A stretch of DNA of 64,000 nucleotides from Chaetoderma sp. LZ-2023a (lineage: Eukaryota; Mollusca; Caudofoveata; Chaetodermatida; Chaetodermatidae), in contig CM067370.1 in the NCBI GenBank assembly GCA_034401795.1, positions 105,751,387-105,815,386 of the forward strand. The letters are read 5' to 3'. Below are positions 34,001 to 42,600 of this stretch, one piece after another. The position numbers and the translations under genes were made by a program. Under the pieces are notes generated by a model that was not told where the DNA came from, did not search any database, and saw only the letters and a list, made by a program, of their open reading frames with translations. Within the stretch, counting starts at the first letter, position 1; every line of letters begins with the position of its first letter.

Positions 34001-34953
34001 GGGCCAACAAAGACGTTTCATATATTTCCGTATTTCGCCTAATTGAAGCCCATGTTCTAATAGAAGTCTATCCCCTAACTTTGACATATGAGCTCCAATG
34101 ATTTCTTAGCAGTTTCAAAACGCCAAAAAATCAGGGGGGGGGGGGGGGGAAAGCAAATTTGAAATTTTTTTTAAGAATAGCGTGCATAATAATAACAATC
34201 ATGTCACGGGATCGCTCTACTTTATATCGATCTCTGGCCCGATACATTCCCGGATTCTTAGAAATTAATACAGGCCGGTCCCATACATCCAATGTTGTGA
34301 TGTCTTCCTAAACCTTTAACCCTCGAATTTGTTTAAGAAAATTCAAATTTTCTTATAGAAAATGTCCATTTGCAGACCAGGAAGTCTTTTTTTTAAATTT
34401 ACCACTGAAATGACTGGCACGGTTATCGAGCCGGTTATCGAGCCAGTCATTCCAGTGGTAAGTTTTCAAAGATAGTCTTCTCTTGGTCCGCAAATGGACA
34501 TTTCTCAAGACCAGTGCAGAAGCCGTTTTTCGCTGATATGAGTGTTAAAGGGTTAATGGTGCCGTCAATGGTTAACTTTTGCATGTGCCTACCCCCGAAC
34601 CCAACTCTCCCTGAAAGTTTGACATGTCATATGTCATGATTTCTTCACCACAATCAGACAATATATCAGGAACATATCGATTCATTCGATTGAATATTTC
34701 AAAAGAATTCTATTCACGCTTTAAGAAATTATAGTATGTGTCACCATGATTATGAATGAATATAACACCTGAGCACTTATTTCATATCTTTGATATCTTT
34801 AGCACATAGTACCTGCATAGCTTTAATTACATGTAGATTTGGCACCTCAATCTCCGAGTGTTTTGGTGCACAGAAGTCTTTTTTAGCAACCATGACTCCT
34901 TCTTTGAACAAGTGCTCATAAATCAGCACACGATTCTTCTTGGGCATCAACAT
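25009..34953 (-). CDS. RPS10: Small-subunit ribosomal protein eS10, five coding exons
   Basis: A component of the 40S ribosomal subunit, at the head near the mRNA entry side. Joining exons 34954-34813, 33909-33735, 32649-32575, 30298-30243 and 25050-25009 gives 162 codons plus TAA (animal eS10 is about 165). Signatures seen: MLMPKKNR at the start, [67 protein letters not shown] and RGGFGRGRG near the end. These are the winged-helix-like core and the Gly/Arg-rich tail of the family. Every intron is GT-AG, and the phases (0, 1, 1, 0) keep the frame. The base before ATG follows a TTTTAG acceptor, so a non-coding first exon must lie upstream; I could not place it. The introns (903, 1085, 2276 and 5192 bp) are full of repeats, yet no exon is damaged, so this is very probably a working gene and not a processed copy. 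Confidence 0.96.
25170..25375. repeat. F1 repeat in RPS10 intron
   Basis: Diverged F1: TTTGAAAATTTACCACTTGA, ACACACCAGTCATTCAAATA, AAATTTTCAAAAACTATCAT and TTTTTCAAGATCAGTACAGA in order. The termini are eroded. Confidence 0.7.
25380..25465. repeat. Short hairpin repeat (F3-like)
   Basis: GAAGTTGTTGAATATTTTAA and its near complement GTTTCAAAATATTCAACATA face each other across about 35 bp. Confidence 0.6.
25807..28638 (+). mobile_element. Large F2 element with four modules, in the RPS10 last intron
   Basis: The left end is ACAAGAGGCCCAAGGGGCC and CACTCACCTGG; the right end is CTTTCATGCCAGGTGATCTAA. Four modules carry GTTTATCC.ACAGTTTCGAAA at about 25895, 26884, 27418 and 28029. After removing the insertion at 26284-26646 the spacing is about 540-615 bp. 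Each module includes CCAAGATGGCC, CCATCAAATAAAAAA, TTGATTGGCCCA and TTTGAACAAACTTGGATCC. It lies antisense to RPS10. The many open frames here are repeats of the same module and are not genes. Confidence 0.82.
26284..26646. mobile_element. 363 bp hAT-like MITE with 8 bp target duplication
   Basis: GGTTTCAG lies on both sides (26276-26283 and 26647-26654). The ends are inverted: GCCTGGAAATAA at the left, and the complement of the right end is CAAGCCTGGAAATAA. TGTCAGGCACC occurs inside near both ends. It interrupts an F2 module (AAGCGGTTTC|GGAGATTTT in other copies). An 8 bp duplication fits hAT. There is no transposase. Confidence 0.78.
28639..29094. other. RPS10 intron sequence
   Basis: No gene. 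There is a phrase of the kind CAATTTCAAAATGTTCAATA at about 28962, as in F3-like hairpins. Confidence 0.45.
29095..29332. repeat. F1 repeat in RPS10 intron
   Basis: The arms pair around ACTGGCTAGGTAACCGAGCC. The right end is AATAATGGTTAAGGGGTT. Confidence 0.8.
29333..30242. other. RPS10 intron sequence
   Basis: No recognised element except the 57 bp tandem duplication at 29789. Confidence 0.5.
29789..29902. repeat. Exact 57 bp tandem duplication
   Basis: AACTCTTCCATCTATATTGA through CCTATCATTGTAA occurs at 29789-29845 and again, unchanged, at 29846-29902. Confidence 0.95.
30243..30298 (-). CDS. RPS10: RPS10 exon, C-terminal part
   Basis: 56 bases encoding [18 protein letters not shown]. 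The acceptor is ATGTTTTACAG and the donor TTT|GTAAGTAC. Confidence 0.95.
30640..31210 (+). mobile_element. Family C element fragment in RPS10 intron
   Basis: Three or four family C modules: CCAAAATGGCCACCAAAAAT, TTCTAGAGCCTACTTCTATA, CCTTCCAGCC.AAT and TCTGCCAAGAGGTTAATGAG. The fragment ends AAAGTTGACGGGCAGATG. The outer GGTGAGC ends are missing. Confidence 0.65.
31211..31782. other. RPS10 intron; short palindrome
   Basis: Unassigned. It contains a 17 bp-arm inverted repeat: TTTTGACTATCAGTGACCA at about 31623 and TGGTCGCTGATAGTCAAAA at about 31652. Confidence 0.55.
31783..31965. repeat. F1 repeat, partial
   Basis: AACCTTCTAATGGTCATACC start. Most of the left arm is deleted, and the right arm is kept from GAGCCAGTCATTCTAGTG to CCATTAAAGGGC. 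Confidence 0.75.
32010..32350. repeat. Dispersed repeat with an internal duplication
   Basis: CTCCGATTTGGCTCAAATTT and GTCCGATTTGGCCCAAATTT lie about 133 bp apart, each followed by an ACACAATGAA/TCACAGGAAA step. It resembles 490-570 weakly. Class unknown. Confidence 0.5.
32370..32562. repeat. F1 repeat next to RPS10 exon
   Basis: ATATGTCCATTTAAAGAGAT, an expanded centre and CTCTTGGTCTGCAAATGGAC. It ends AAGAGCTAA, about 13 bp from the splice donor at 32574. Confidence 0.72.
32575..32649 (-). CDS. RPS10: RPS10 exon, linker
   Basis: 75 bases, phase 1 at both ends. The acceptor is CTGTGTTATAG and the donor GTAAGTAAC. It encodes a Gly-rich stretch followed by [10 protein letters not shown]. Confidence 0.93.
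32810..33105. repeat. Degenerate half of the foldback transposon family
   Basis: TTTGTTTGAGAATTCCCGCC, then GACAATAGACTCGTATACTG and GCATGCTGGGTAAATTGCTC correspond to the right arm of the element at 9794-11228 (TTTGTTTGAGAAATCCTGGC, GACAGTAGACTAAACGAATA, GCATTCTGGGTAAATTCACT). It ends near AGAGCTTTT. The partner arm is absent. Confidence 0.6.
33160..33250. repeat. F3 hairpin repeat
   Basis: ATATTTAGAAAACAATTTGT and its complement-like partner GTCAAATTGTTTTCAAAATA are separated by a ~30 bp loop with GTTGTTGGTGGCTACAAC. Confidence 0.7.
33735..33909 (-). CDS. RPS10: RPS10 exon, core domain
   Basis: Codons 48-105 plus one base. The acceptor is GAATTTTAG and the donor GTTAGTAT. It encodes [18 protein letters not shown] and [19 protein letters not shown]. 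Confidence 0.95.
34134..34149. repeat. Run of 16 G
   Basis: An uninterrupted G16 in the first RPS10 coding intron (C16 on the transcribed RNA sense). Likely length-variable. Confidence 0.9.
34312..34556. repeat. F1 repeat, full length, with duplicated centre
   Basis: TAAACCTTTAACCCTCGAAT to GTGTTAAAGGGTTAA. CGGTTATCGAGCC is present twice in the loop. It lies in the first RPS10 coding intron and is the last F1 copy recognised in the window. Confidence 0.87.
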
Positions 34954-34954
34954 G
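34813..34954 (-). CDS. RPS10: RPS10 exon with start codon
   Basis: Codons 1-47, ATG at 34953-34951. The acceptor TTCTGTGTTTTAG lies one base before ATG. The donor is CAG|GTACTATG at 34812, after KAMQ, in phase 0. Confidence 0.95.
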
Positions 34955-35048
34955 CTAAAACACAGAAGAATGTGAAATGTTAACTTCATAATAAAGCTGG
35001 TACATGTAGCCTAAACATGATCGTTGAGCAATGATCGGCTTTCAAAGC

Positions 35049-35054
<6 letters not shown>

Positions 35055-35131
<77 letters not shown>
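35055..35131. repeat. (TA)n microsatellite
   Basis: Nearly pure TA run that directly abuts the left end of Tc1 copy 2. Confidence 0.95.
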
Positions 35132-36574
35132 CCGAGCCAAAAACGTTTAGCAAAAGTGAAGTTTGGTTTGTTGTATTAAAACTATGCGTACATTTATAAC
35201 CAAATTTGCAGGCATGTTTCGTCAATGTAATGTCTAGCTGATGATGAAGAAATGCAAATCATTTCTTGCATTTCTCAGCCGCACGCTTACTGCATGTGAA
35301 AATGCATTTTTCATGCACTGGCCCACATTGGCGGGTAGCGAAGGCAAAAATCAACCATATTGCAAAAGCAAATAACGAACGTTACCAGAAAACGCTTAAA
35401 AGTTTATGCTACCGAACATGGGCCGCCAGCCAGGGCTACCTGAAAATCAGCACCATGAAGCAATGGGAAGACTCGCTGCTGGGCAGAGCGTTCGCGCTAT
35501 TGCTCAACATTTTAATGTTTACGCCTCAACCATTTCCCGTCTCCGCCAACGTAAGCAGGAAACTGGACATGTTAATGACCCACCACGATCTCGCAGACCG
35601 AGAGCAACAACACCACCAGAAGACCGCTACTTAGTGACATCATCACGACGTCACAGGTTTGAGACTGCGCCGCGGCCGTCGCGTAATTTGCACACCGCTA
35701 CCGGCACTACAGTGCATGCACAAACTGTGCGAAACAGACTCCATGATGTTGGACTGCATGCCCGTCGTCCACTTGTTGCTGTTCCGCTTACAGAGGGTGA
35801 CATCGAGAATCGGTTTGCATGGGCAAGAACTCATCAGCGATGGCGTGCTCAACAATGGAGCCACATTTTGTTCAGTGATGAGTCGAGGTTTTGTGTGGAT
35901 GTGGCGGATGGTAGGCAACGGGTTTGGCGACGTTTAGGAGAACGGTATGATGCAGCCAACATCATTCAGCACGACAGATTCGGTGGCGGCAGTGTCATGG
36001 TGTGGGCTGGAATCCATGAAAATGGCAAAACAGATCTTATTGTGATTCGCGGAAATTTAACGGCTCAACGTTACTGTGAAGAAGTTGTCACAGCTGTTGT
36101 CATCCCTTTTAAGCAGCATCATGCAGACTATGTTCCACCAAGACAATGCCCATCCACATTCAGCAAGGGTCACCAGTGATTTCCTTGAGGCTAACAACGT
36201 TCCGGTGTTGGACTGGCCAGCGCGATCACCGGACCTGTCGCCTATCGAACACGTGTGGGACATTCTTGGCCGTATGGTGCACTGCTCCAGGAATGGGACG
36301 CGATTCCTCTTCGTGACATCAGGTGCTTAATTCGAAGCATGAGAAAGCGATGTACGGCGGTGGTTAATGCACGCGGAGGTCACAACCGGTATTGACAGCT
36401 CACCGTTGAATGATGCCGTGTTAAAGGCGCGATGCTAGCATTACAGTAACAAGAGACTTGTTCAAATTGGAAAATGACCTATCAATTAAATAATATATTT
36501 GAATCAATTTATTGTTTTTGTTAAATAACATTTATACACTAATATTCTCAGTGTTGCTAAACTTTTTTGGTTCA

Positions 36575-36575
<1 letters not shown>
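35132..36575 (+). mobile_element. Tc1/mariner transposon, copy 2
   Basis: TA flanks at 35130-35131 and 36576-36577. Termini: CCGAGCCAAAAACGTTTAGC at the left; the complement of the right end is CTGAACCAAAAAAGTTTAGC. Length is 1,444 bp. It carries a transposase on the plus strand, opposite to copy 1, and sits between two TA microsatellites. If the RPS10 leader exon lies upstream, the element is in its first intron. Confidence 0.93.
35418..36395 (+). pseudogene. Tc1-like transposase, two lesions
   Basis: Better preserved than copy 1. From MGRQPGLPENQ (35418) the frame stays open for over 240 codons: helix-turn-helix region (GQSVRAIAQHFNVYASTISR), AT-hook-like RSRRPRATTPP, then FSDESRF with the first catalytic aspartate and GGGSVMVWAGI. 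Near 36133 one base is missing, moving the frame just before the second aspartate (QDNAHPHSA). The next frame runs through LDWPARSPDLSPIEHVWD with the glutamate, 34 residues after that aspartate as expected for DD34E. It then meets a deletion of about 46 bp near 36277, seen by comparison with copy 1. The end is GGHNRY-type with TGA at 36395. Inactive, but young enough to read almost throughout. Confidence 0.92.

Positions 36576-36609
<34 letters not shown>
36576..36609. repeat. (TA)n microsatellite
   Basis: TA run directly after the right end of Tc1 copy 2. Confidence 0.95.
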
Positions 36610-36612
<3 letters not shown>

Positions 36613-37435
36613 GGTTAAACTTATTCAGCAAAATAGGGTTTTAATATCATTTTGTATCACGACCCATTGCAAACGATATCGTGATCAACTTATCTCTTGT
36701 GAGCACATCCCTACAATCATCAGATTATCTGACAAGAAACTTGCTGGGTATTAGATGAGAAATACTGCGTGGGAACACAAGATTTCAGTTTGGGCCCTCA
36801 AATTTCAGCTGGGGACCCTCAGATTCCAACTGGGGGACACTCAGATTTCAGGGTGTGGCGTCTCGGGGAATCCAAAATTTAATACCATGAGAAACACTGC
36901 CCATGAGTTTCTGCATGAAAACTGGTGTCTGATGAAGGCAGCAATGTCGTGACAAGTATCTATGCAGCTTGCCTAATACTTATGCCTCATCATGTCCAAG
37001 TATACTACTAGCATGCATGATCTTTCACAAAAGATGCATTTATAGTTTCTTCAAATTTACCAAGAATTTACGACTTTTAGAAATCAATCTGTTGTTATTG
37101 AATTTCAGTTAAGGAAATCTCAGAATTCGGAAAATGTTTTGGATATGTGGCAGAATTCGGCTAAAACTAATTTATGAAAGGAATTAAACAATTTTCTCGC
37201 CTATTTATTTTCAGTCATTCGGTTGAGATCCACATCAGTTCGGGAAATCTCAGAATTCAGAAATGTTTCCGAATTCATATACACACTATTTCCGAATTTG
37301 GCAATGTTGTTGAATTCATACACTTAGAAATCCCAAATTCTGGAAACTTAAATTTGTTATGATCTTGATTAGTTATGCTTACGGCGAAACATTCAAAGGA
37401 GATTATTTTCATCATGCATTCATCAAGTAGCTGGT
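36610..37435. other. No gene; small imperfect repeats
   Basis: 36778-36860 repeats a ~25 bp phrase (AGATTTCAGCTGGGGACCCT variants). 37100-37340 repeats CAGAATTCGG/CCGAATT phrases. No coding or regulatory signal recognised. Confidence 0.5.
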
Positions 37436-37800
37436 TTAGATATGTTTTTTGCCTCTGATTAATTCGGTAAATTTATTTGTAGGATTTGCAAAGCTCTCCG
37501 AACTGCTTAGCTGATCTTGTGATAGTTTGTTCCAATCCCTTATTATACTGGGAATAAAGCGGAATTCAAAGACGTCAGTTCTTGCGTAAATTTGGTTGAA
37601 GTGGCTGTTGTGCATGTTTTTGGTTTTCCGAATTCGAGTCTGTCGACTGTCTAATGATATCTTTGCTTGTTGCTGTAGACCTTTGTAGAACAAAACAAGG
37701 GAGTTTTGTTCCCTTCTGTCTGACAACGGTGGGAGTTTTAGGGTTTCCATTATGTTTGTCATACTTCCTGGTTCGTAGCAATAGGTTTGAGACGATAAAC
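37436..37800 (-). pseudogene. LINE reverse transcriptase C-terminal fragment
   Basis: The 108-codon frame reads LKLPPLSDRREQNSLVLFYK, then SFIPSIIRDWNKL-type sequence (here FRFIPSIIRDWNKLSQDQLS) and ends RGKKHI. This is the usual C-terminal tail of CR1/jockey-type non-LTR ORF2 (L..R....L.....F......IR.WN.L). Upstream sequence is cut off by the F2 piece at 37800, so the fragment is 5'-truncated. It differs in sequence from the other LINE tails in this window. Confidence 0.82.
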
Positions 37801-38274
37801 GACGTCATCCAAGATGGCCACCAAGCAAATAAGCCAATCAGGTTGCCTTGAATAAACTTGGGTCTAACGTTGCCATAGATGATGTGTTATGAGTTTTGAA
37901 TCAATTCCTCAAGCGTTTTCGGAGATTTTTTTAAAGTGCTAAAAATCGGCCATTTTGGATTTTGACCGATCCGCTTCGTTTGAACAAACTTATATCTCTA
38001 TGCCCTATGAATGCTGCCTCCAAAATATAATTGAAATTGGCCCAGTGGTTCTTGAGAAGTCGTTTAAAGAATTCCCCATTGCTTTACTATGGGCCCATTG
38101 CTTTACTATGGGAGCCAATGGCAGGAAAACAAACCAAGATGGCAGCCAAACCGTTTATCCGACAGTCTCGAAAGTGGCATATTTGAACTGGCCACATTGA
38201 TAAGCATGTATAAAGCAATTTTCGCCATCAAAATAAATCAAATACAAAAAAGCCTTTCAGGCCAGGTGAGCTAA
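37800..38274 (+). mobile_element. F2 element, right part
   Basis: CATCCAAGATGGCCACCAAG through GGCCAGGTGAGCTAAAA. One module, close in sequence to 4560-5040. Its left end is lost at the LINE fragment. Confidence 0.75.
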
Positions 38275-39394
38275 AAACATATTACGGAAGTCAGGGGACT
38301 TCCTCTTTTTTGGCCATGACATCTCTAAAAACAATGATTTTAACCAAATTGCATGCATTTGAACCATTTTAGACTTCCATGTTTCTTGCTTGGACTCTCA
38401 ATAACATCACCTTGGAATGGGACTTTCTGTGTTTAGAAATTAGTGGAAGCCCTGGTATTTGCTTGCGGACATGCATTAATTCCTGTTTTTCTGTAGCTTA
38501 TGTCTGGATAAACGCGATTTAAAAATTCTAGCAGACGATATTTCATTATGACGTCATAGTTACTATAAACTTGTTTGTATTTCCCCAAATAGTGAGGAGC
38601 ACCACGATACGTCGATAAAATTTTTATAACATCATTTGACTGGCGCAACTATTTAATGGTGTAGGTCCAGGTAAAAGATGCAACAATGCTGGCAGATATT
38701 ACCGACAATGGACAGATGCACTGGTGTGAATATCGTGGACTGGATTTACCAGAAAACCCTCCAAGAGTGATGAAAACTTAGCTTCAAATGTACTATACAT
38801 GGACATCCGTGTTTAGGACATTTTGACCCTATACCAATTCGTCCTATTTATTTAGGCAATAAAATGGTGTCTGCGTTCGCTTATAGGCAATGCCTATTTC
38901 CTATTAACAAAGGGATTGAGTTTGAAGTCAAAACTGACTTACATTCGACTCTTTCCCTAAATTGTATTTCCGCTTTCTGGGTGAATGATTCTTTCATTTC
39001 CCTTGGTAGAATGTCAGTGATTGGTTAAGTTTTTGAAGAATTGGTTTTCGAAATGAGATTAATAGATAGATAAATAGATGGAAATACTTATATCCTACGG
39101 TACCCACATATTGCGCACGTTTGAATTATCGGTTCCTATCAAATAGTCTGAGCAAAAAACTTTAATTGTTGGATAAATATAAGAAACTAGTATGGGTTCT
39201 TATTTACCTGTATGAAACTTGGCTTTTTAATTATCTGTGTAACTAAGACAGTCCAAAACGAGCAGCTACCGAATCCAATGGCGTACCTCTTTTTGCGCAC
39301 TGGCAAAAAGTATATGTTTTGCAGCATATGCTACCACACATTTAAATGTGTTTGACATAAGCACATTGTTACTGCAGCTTAACCAGTTCATAGA

Positions 39395-39460
39395 ATCGCA
39401 ATGACGTCATCACAATCAAATTTCCCATAATACCCTTGGAGCGACGCCATTTATGGAGTG
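39395..39460. promoter_or_regulatory. Possible promoter-like cluster
   Basis: A CRE-type palindrome (TGACGTCA inside AATGACGTCATC) lies about 20 bp from TTCCCATAATACCC and an ACGCCAT word. It is the only such cluster upstream of RPS10 within 5 kb. Direction and target are not shown. Confidence 0.2.
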
Positions 39461-39716
39461 GCTAATTTAACATTACGAGCAATGGGCTGTAAATCCTTAA
39501 TTACATTTTCTTTACTATCTTGCAAAATTCACTCATGATTTGATGTTTTCTGATACTGGGCGGGTTTATTACAGATACTCAGACACAGGATAATGATTTG
39601 AGCTTCATGGAAAATGTAAACAATGCATTTCTTTGGGCAGCCCCCTTTAGCATGTATTAAGTTTGCCCCAACTTTAATGGTGGCCAATCTCAAGATGACT
39701 GGATGTGCGAAACTAT

Positions 39717-39784
39717 GAATGATAACATGTCATATGTCTCATATATGAAAGAATGATAACATGTCATATGTCTCATATATGAAA
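39717..39784. repeat. Exact 34 bp tandem duplication
   Basis: GAATGATAACATGTCATATG through TCATATATGAAA occurs twice in a row without a difference. Confidence 0.95.
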
Positions 39785-40593
39785 GGGCGGTATGACGAAT
39801 GGTGACTATCAATGAATGTGTAAAGACGTCTATTATTTTTAAAGGTGGGAAAATGTCATCTGGATCTATTTAATTATCAAATAGGTAAAGCTTAATCTTT
39901 TATGTTCCTGGGAATTTTGTTGTGATAGTTATAAGAACATTGTGAAATAATATCAGTGTCAGAAATCAACAGCACTGCTTTAAACGTATATTGACAAGTA
40001 GTTTCACAATTTCAAGCGGAGAAAAATCTTGCATTAGCAAAATAATCAACTGTAGATTGACATGTAAACCAATATGTGTGTGTGTGTGCTGGTCGTGAGC
40101 AACCTTCACAGGAGGCCGAGTACGTAGAGAGGGGATGAGCAAATACAGGGAACACAATGATACTAGTGAGTAGTATTATTTAGATCTTTCGATTTAAATA
40201 AGCTTTCAATAATGGGGTTTAATTTAAAGAAAAATATTTAAAGATTCATGTTCAACCAGAAATAATTACATAAATTAAGCCATTTTATCGATGCTTATGG
40301 ATTATTCAAAGTTCTCAGTATAGGATTGTAACATACTTGACTGATGTTTTGACACCAGATTTCGGAAAGGGTGAAATACCGCGAGAAATCTAGTTTTGCG
40401 AGATTTGTGCATGTTGTGTAAATTCCGCCTCTCAGAGTTTCTCTTCATGAGGACATTCAAACAAGGAGCATATTCCTACAATTTCATTATAGGTCTTTGC
40501 AATGTACATTATTTACACTCAGTCGTTATTTGGTTTTTTCACGGCGAGTACCGTAAATAATCGTTCTTCCCACGTACCATCAGGGACTCGACC

Positions 40594-41061
40594 GCCTTAC
40601 CAGCAGCCAACCTTAATCCTTCCACACCTCACATACTGCAATGCCGTTTGGGCTAACACCTATAAAAACAAAATATCTAAAATTCAAAGCCTCCCAAAAA
40701 GAGCATTAAATTATTTTCTCGACCAGCAGAAGGCCACGATATGTTTAAAGAAGAAAAACTACTCAAACTTATTGACATAGGTAAATCCCAAATGTTAACT
40801 ATTGTGAAAAATTTCCATCACAACACCCTACCCAAATCGATAGCCCCCTTCTTTGTGAACAATATTAACATCCACCAACATAACACTAGAAGCAGACACA
40901 AACTACATGAGAAATACACACACACAGACATGGGAAAACATAGAATTTCAATTACAGCCACTCAATTATGGAATAACACTAAACAGGAAACCCGAGACAA
41001 AATACTGACAACAAAATCATTCAAGAAAATAATAAAGGATTACTTAATTAACACGTATTAG
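40594..41061 (+). pseudogene. LINE ORF2 C-terminal remnant
   Basis: The first frame carries LPHLTYCNAVWANTYKNKIS and KIQSLPKRALN, the well-known YP.L.Y....W......L..I...Q.RA motif after the reverse transcriptase. A frameshift at about 40740 leads into a 106-codon frame with SIAPFFVNNINIHQHNTRSR, ITATQLWNN and a LTTKSFKKIIKDYLI ending. Everything upstream (endonuclease and catalytic reverse transcriptase) is missing, as in a normal 5'-truncated insertion. The frameshift makes it dead. Confidence 0.85.
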
Positions 41062-41071
41062 TGCTACTCCC

Positions 41072-41114
41072 ACTTCTACTACAGCTGCTGCTGCTGTTGC
41101 TGTTGCTGCTGCTG

Positions 41115-41177
<63 letters not shown>
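41072..41177. repeat. Trinucleotide microsatellite
   Basis: (CTG)n-like stretch passing into a long (CTA)n run. It sits inside the LINE 3' UTR. Confidence 0.95.
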
Positions 41178-41895
41178 TGACTGGGTGTTTTCAACTGCTA
41201 ACAACTATCAAATTTTCATATTCAGTAACCATAAAACCAAGCTACTGGATGAGCAGGAGAATGAGCACGGTGCCCCTCCCCTCCCTCCCCACCCTTGCCC
41301 AAGGATGCTCCCCACTAGCCAGCATCCTGTAAACATCTTATCAACTGCACAAATACAGCACAGCTCGGGGATGACCTGACACACTTCTAAACAAAAACAG
41401 TACCTTATTGTTAGAATAATTTAAAAATTAGTGTGAGAAATGTTCTCTTGTATGTTTTGAATGTGGGTGGATTGGATGACATTGCTGCCTATGGCAACAG
41501 TGGCTTCCAATTCAATTATATTCAACACATTCAACAGAACGTTTTTATTTTACTATTTAGATGAACTGGTTATTCCCGAGATGTACTGTATAACCAAAGT
41601 CAACCAAAAATATAAATGTTGTGTTGTAATGTAAAATCACCACTACAACTACTACCACTTAGACATGTATTAATTTTTTACTTAACTTGTCTACGTCCTA
41701 TGTTTGTATGCTACTGTCCTGTTTAATTTATTTGTATAGATGTATGTATATATGTGTAAGGTGTCCGCCAATACAATAGGCATTGCCTTCGTCGGACAAC
41801 CTAGTTGAATCCATAATTTATATATATTTTACTACTGAATAAATAATCTTGAATCTTGAATCTTGAATCTTGAATCATGGTACAAGCTGAAAACC

Positions 41896-41897
<2 letters not shown>

Positions 41898-41940
<43 letters not shown>
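41898..41940. repeat. (CAT)n microsatellite
   Basis: Fourteen CAT units, 20 bp beyond the LINE tail. Confidence 0.95.
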
Positions 41941-42045
41941 TGTTGCGACGTTGGAGGCCATAGTAAGGCCTATTGCCAATCTCAACTTAATTACATGTTG
42001 TTGCGCATACGCGGATAATGGATGTACAATTTACAAATGTACATA

Positions 42046-42600
42046 GGTTGGTGATTGGTAAAAACAGGTTGTTAGGACATGCCCACCTATTCAGGTTGGA
42101 TGTACAGAGGTATATAAAGATTTACAGATGCTGGTGAGGCATGTTCCTCTACCTTGCTTGGGTGCACTTTGGCTATATACAGTGTGCTAAACGTTGGTGA
42201 GTCTGGTAGGACACGCCCACCTGGCTTGGTTACATGTAGTTATGTACAGATGTGGTCGACACTGAAGAGGTTGGTAGGACAAGCCCACCTGGCCTGGTGC
42301 CAAGTACTGGTGCATAGCTGATGACGATGGTGGTAGGATATGCCCACCTGCCTGGTTATATGTACATACGCTGTGTATGTAAGTATTAGCTGCTGTGAGG
42401 TTGGTATGATATACCCACATAGCCTGTTGGGTGTACAATATATACAATATGTATGGGGCAATGCAGTGCGATAGCTGCTGAATGGAATGGTAGGACATAC
42501 CCACCTGCCTTGGTTGCATGTGCATAAGCTTTGTCTATATGATAGTAGGATGGCTGTTGAAATGATCGAGGTTGGTATGACACACCCACCTGACATATGC
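42046..42600. repeat. Degenerate minisatellite, eight units
   Basis: The core GGTAGGACATGCCCACCTG (with variants) recurs at about 42074, 42136, 42208, 42276, 42335, 42406, 42492 and 42577, that is every 59-86 bp. It is usually followed by a TTGGTTACATGTAC-like stretch and an AGCTGCTG-like stretch. Unit length varies. The overlapping minus-strand reading frames (QARWACPT, QVGMSYH) are translations of the repeat. Confidence 0.85.

Larger units (their letters stand above)
38275..40593. other. No gene recognised
   Basis: About 2.3 kb without a motif-bearing frame or a named repeat, apart from the 34 bp duplication at 39717. 39395-39460 has promoter-like words (AATGACGTCATC, TTCCCATAATACCC, GCGACGCCAT). 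It could hold the missing RPS10 leader exon, but I found no convincing donor. Confidence 0.45.
40594..41877 (+). mobile_element. LINE 3' end with (TTGAATC)n tail
   Basis: It combines the ORF2 C-terminal remnant (to 41061), a 3' UTR with CTG/CTA microsatellites and the word GTCCGCCAATACAATAGGC, and a tail GAATAAATAATC followed by four TTGAATC-type repeats at about 41844-41877. Short tandem tails instead of poly(A) are typical of CR1/L2-type LINEs. Confidence 0.82.

Noticed and set aside
35266..35634. 122-codon frame upstream of and overlapping the Tc1 transposase
   Set aside because: It overlaps the transposase start in another frame. The helix-turn-helix motif is in the frame beginning at 35418.
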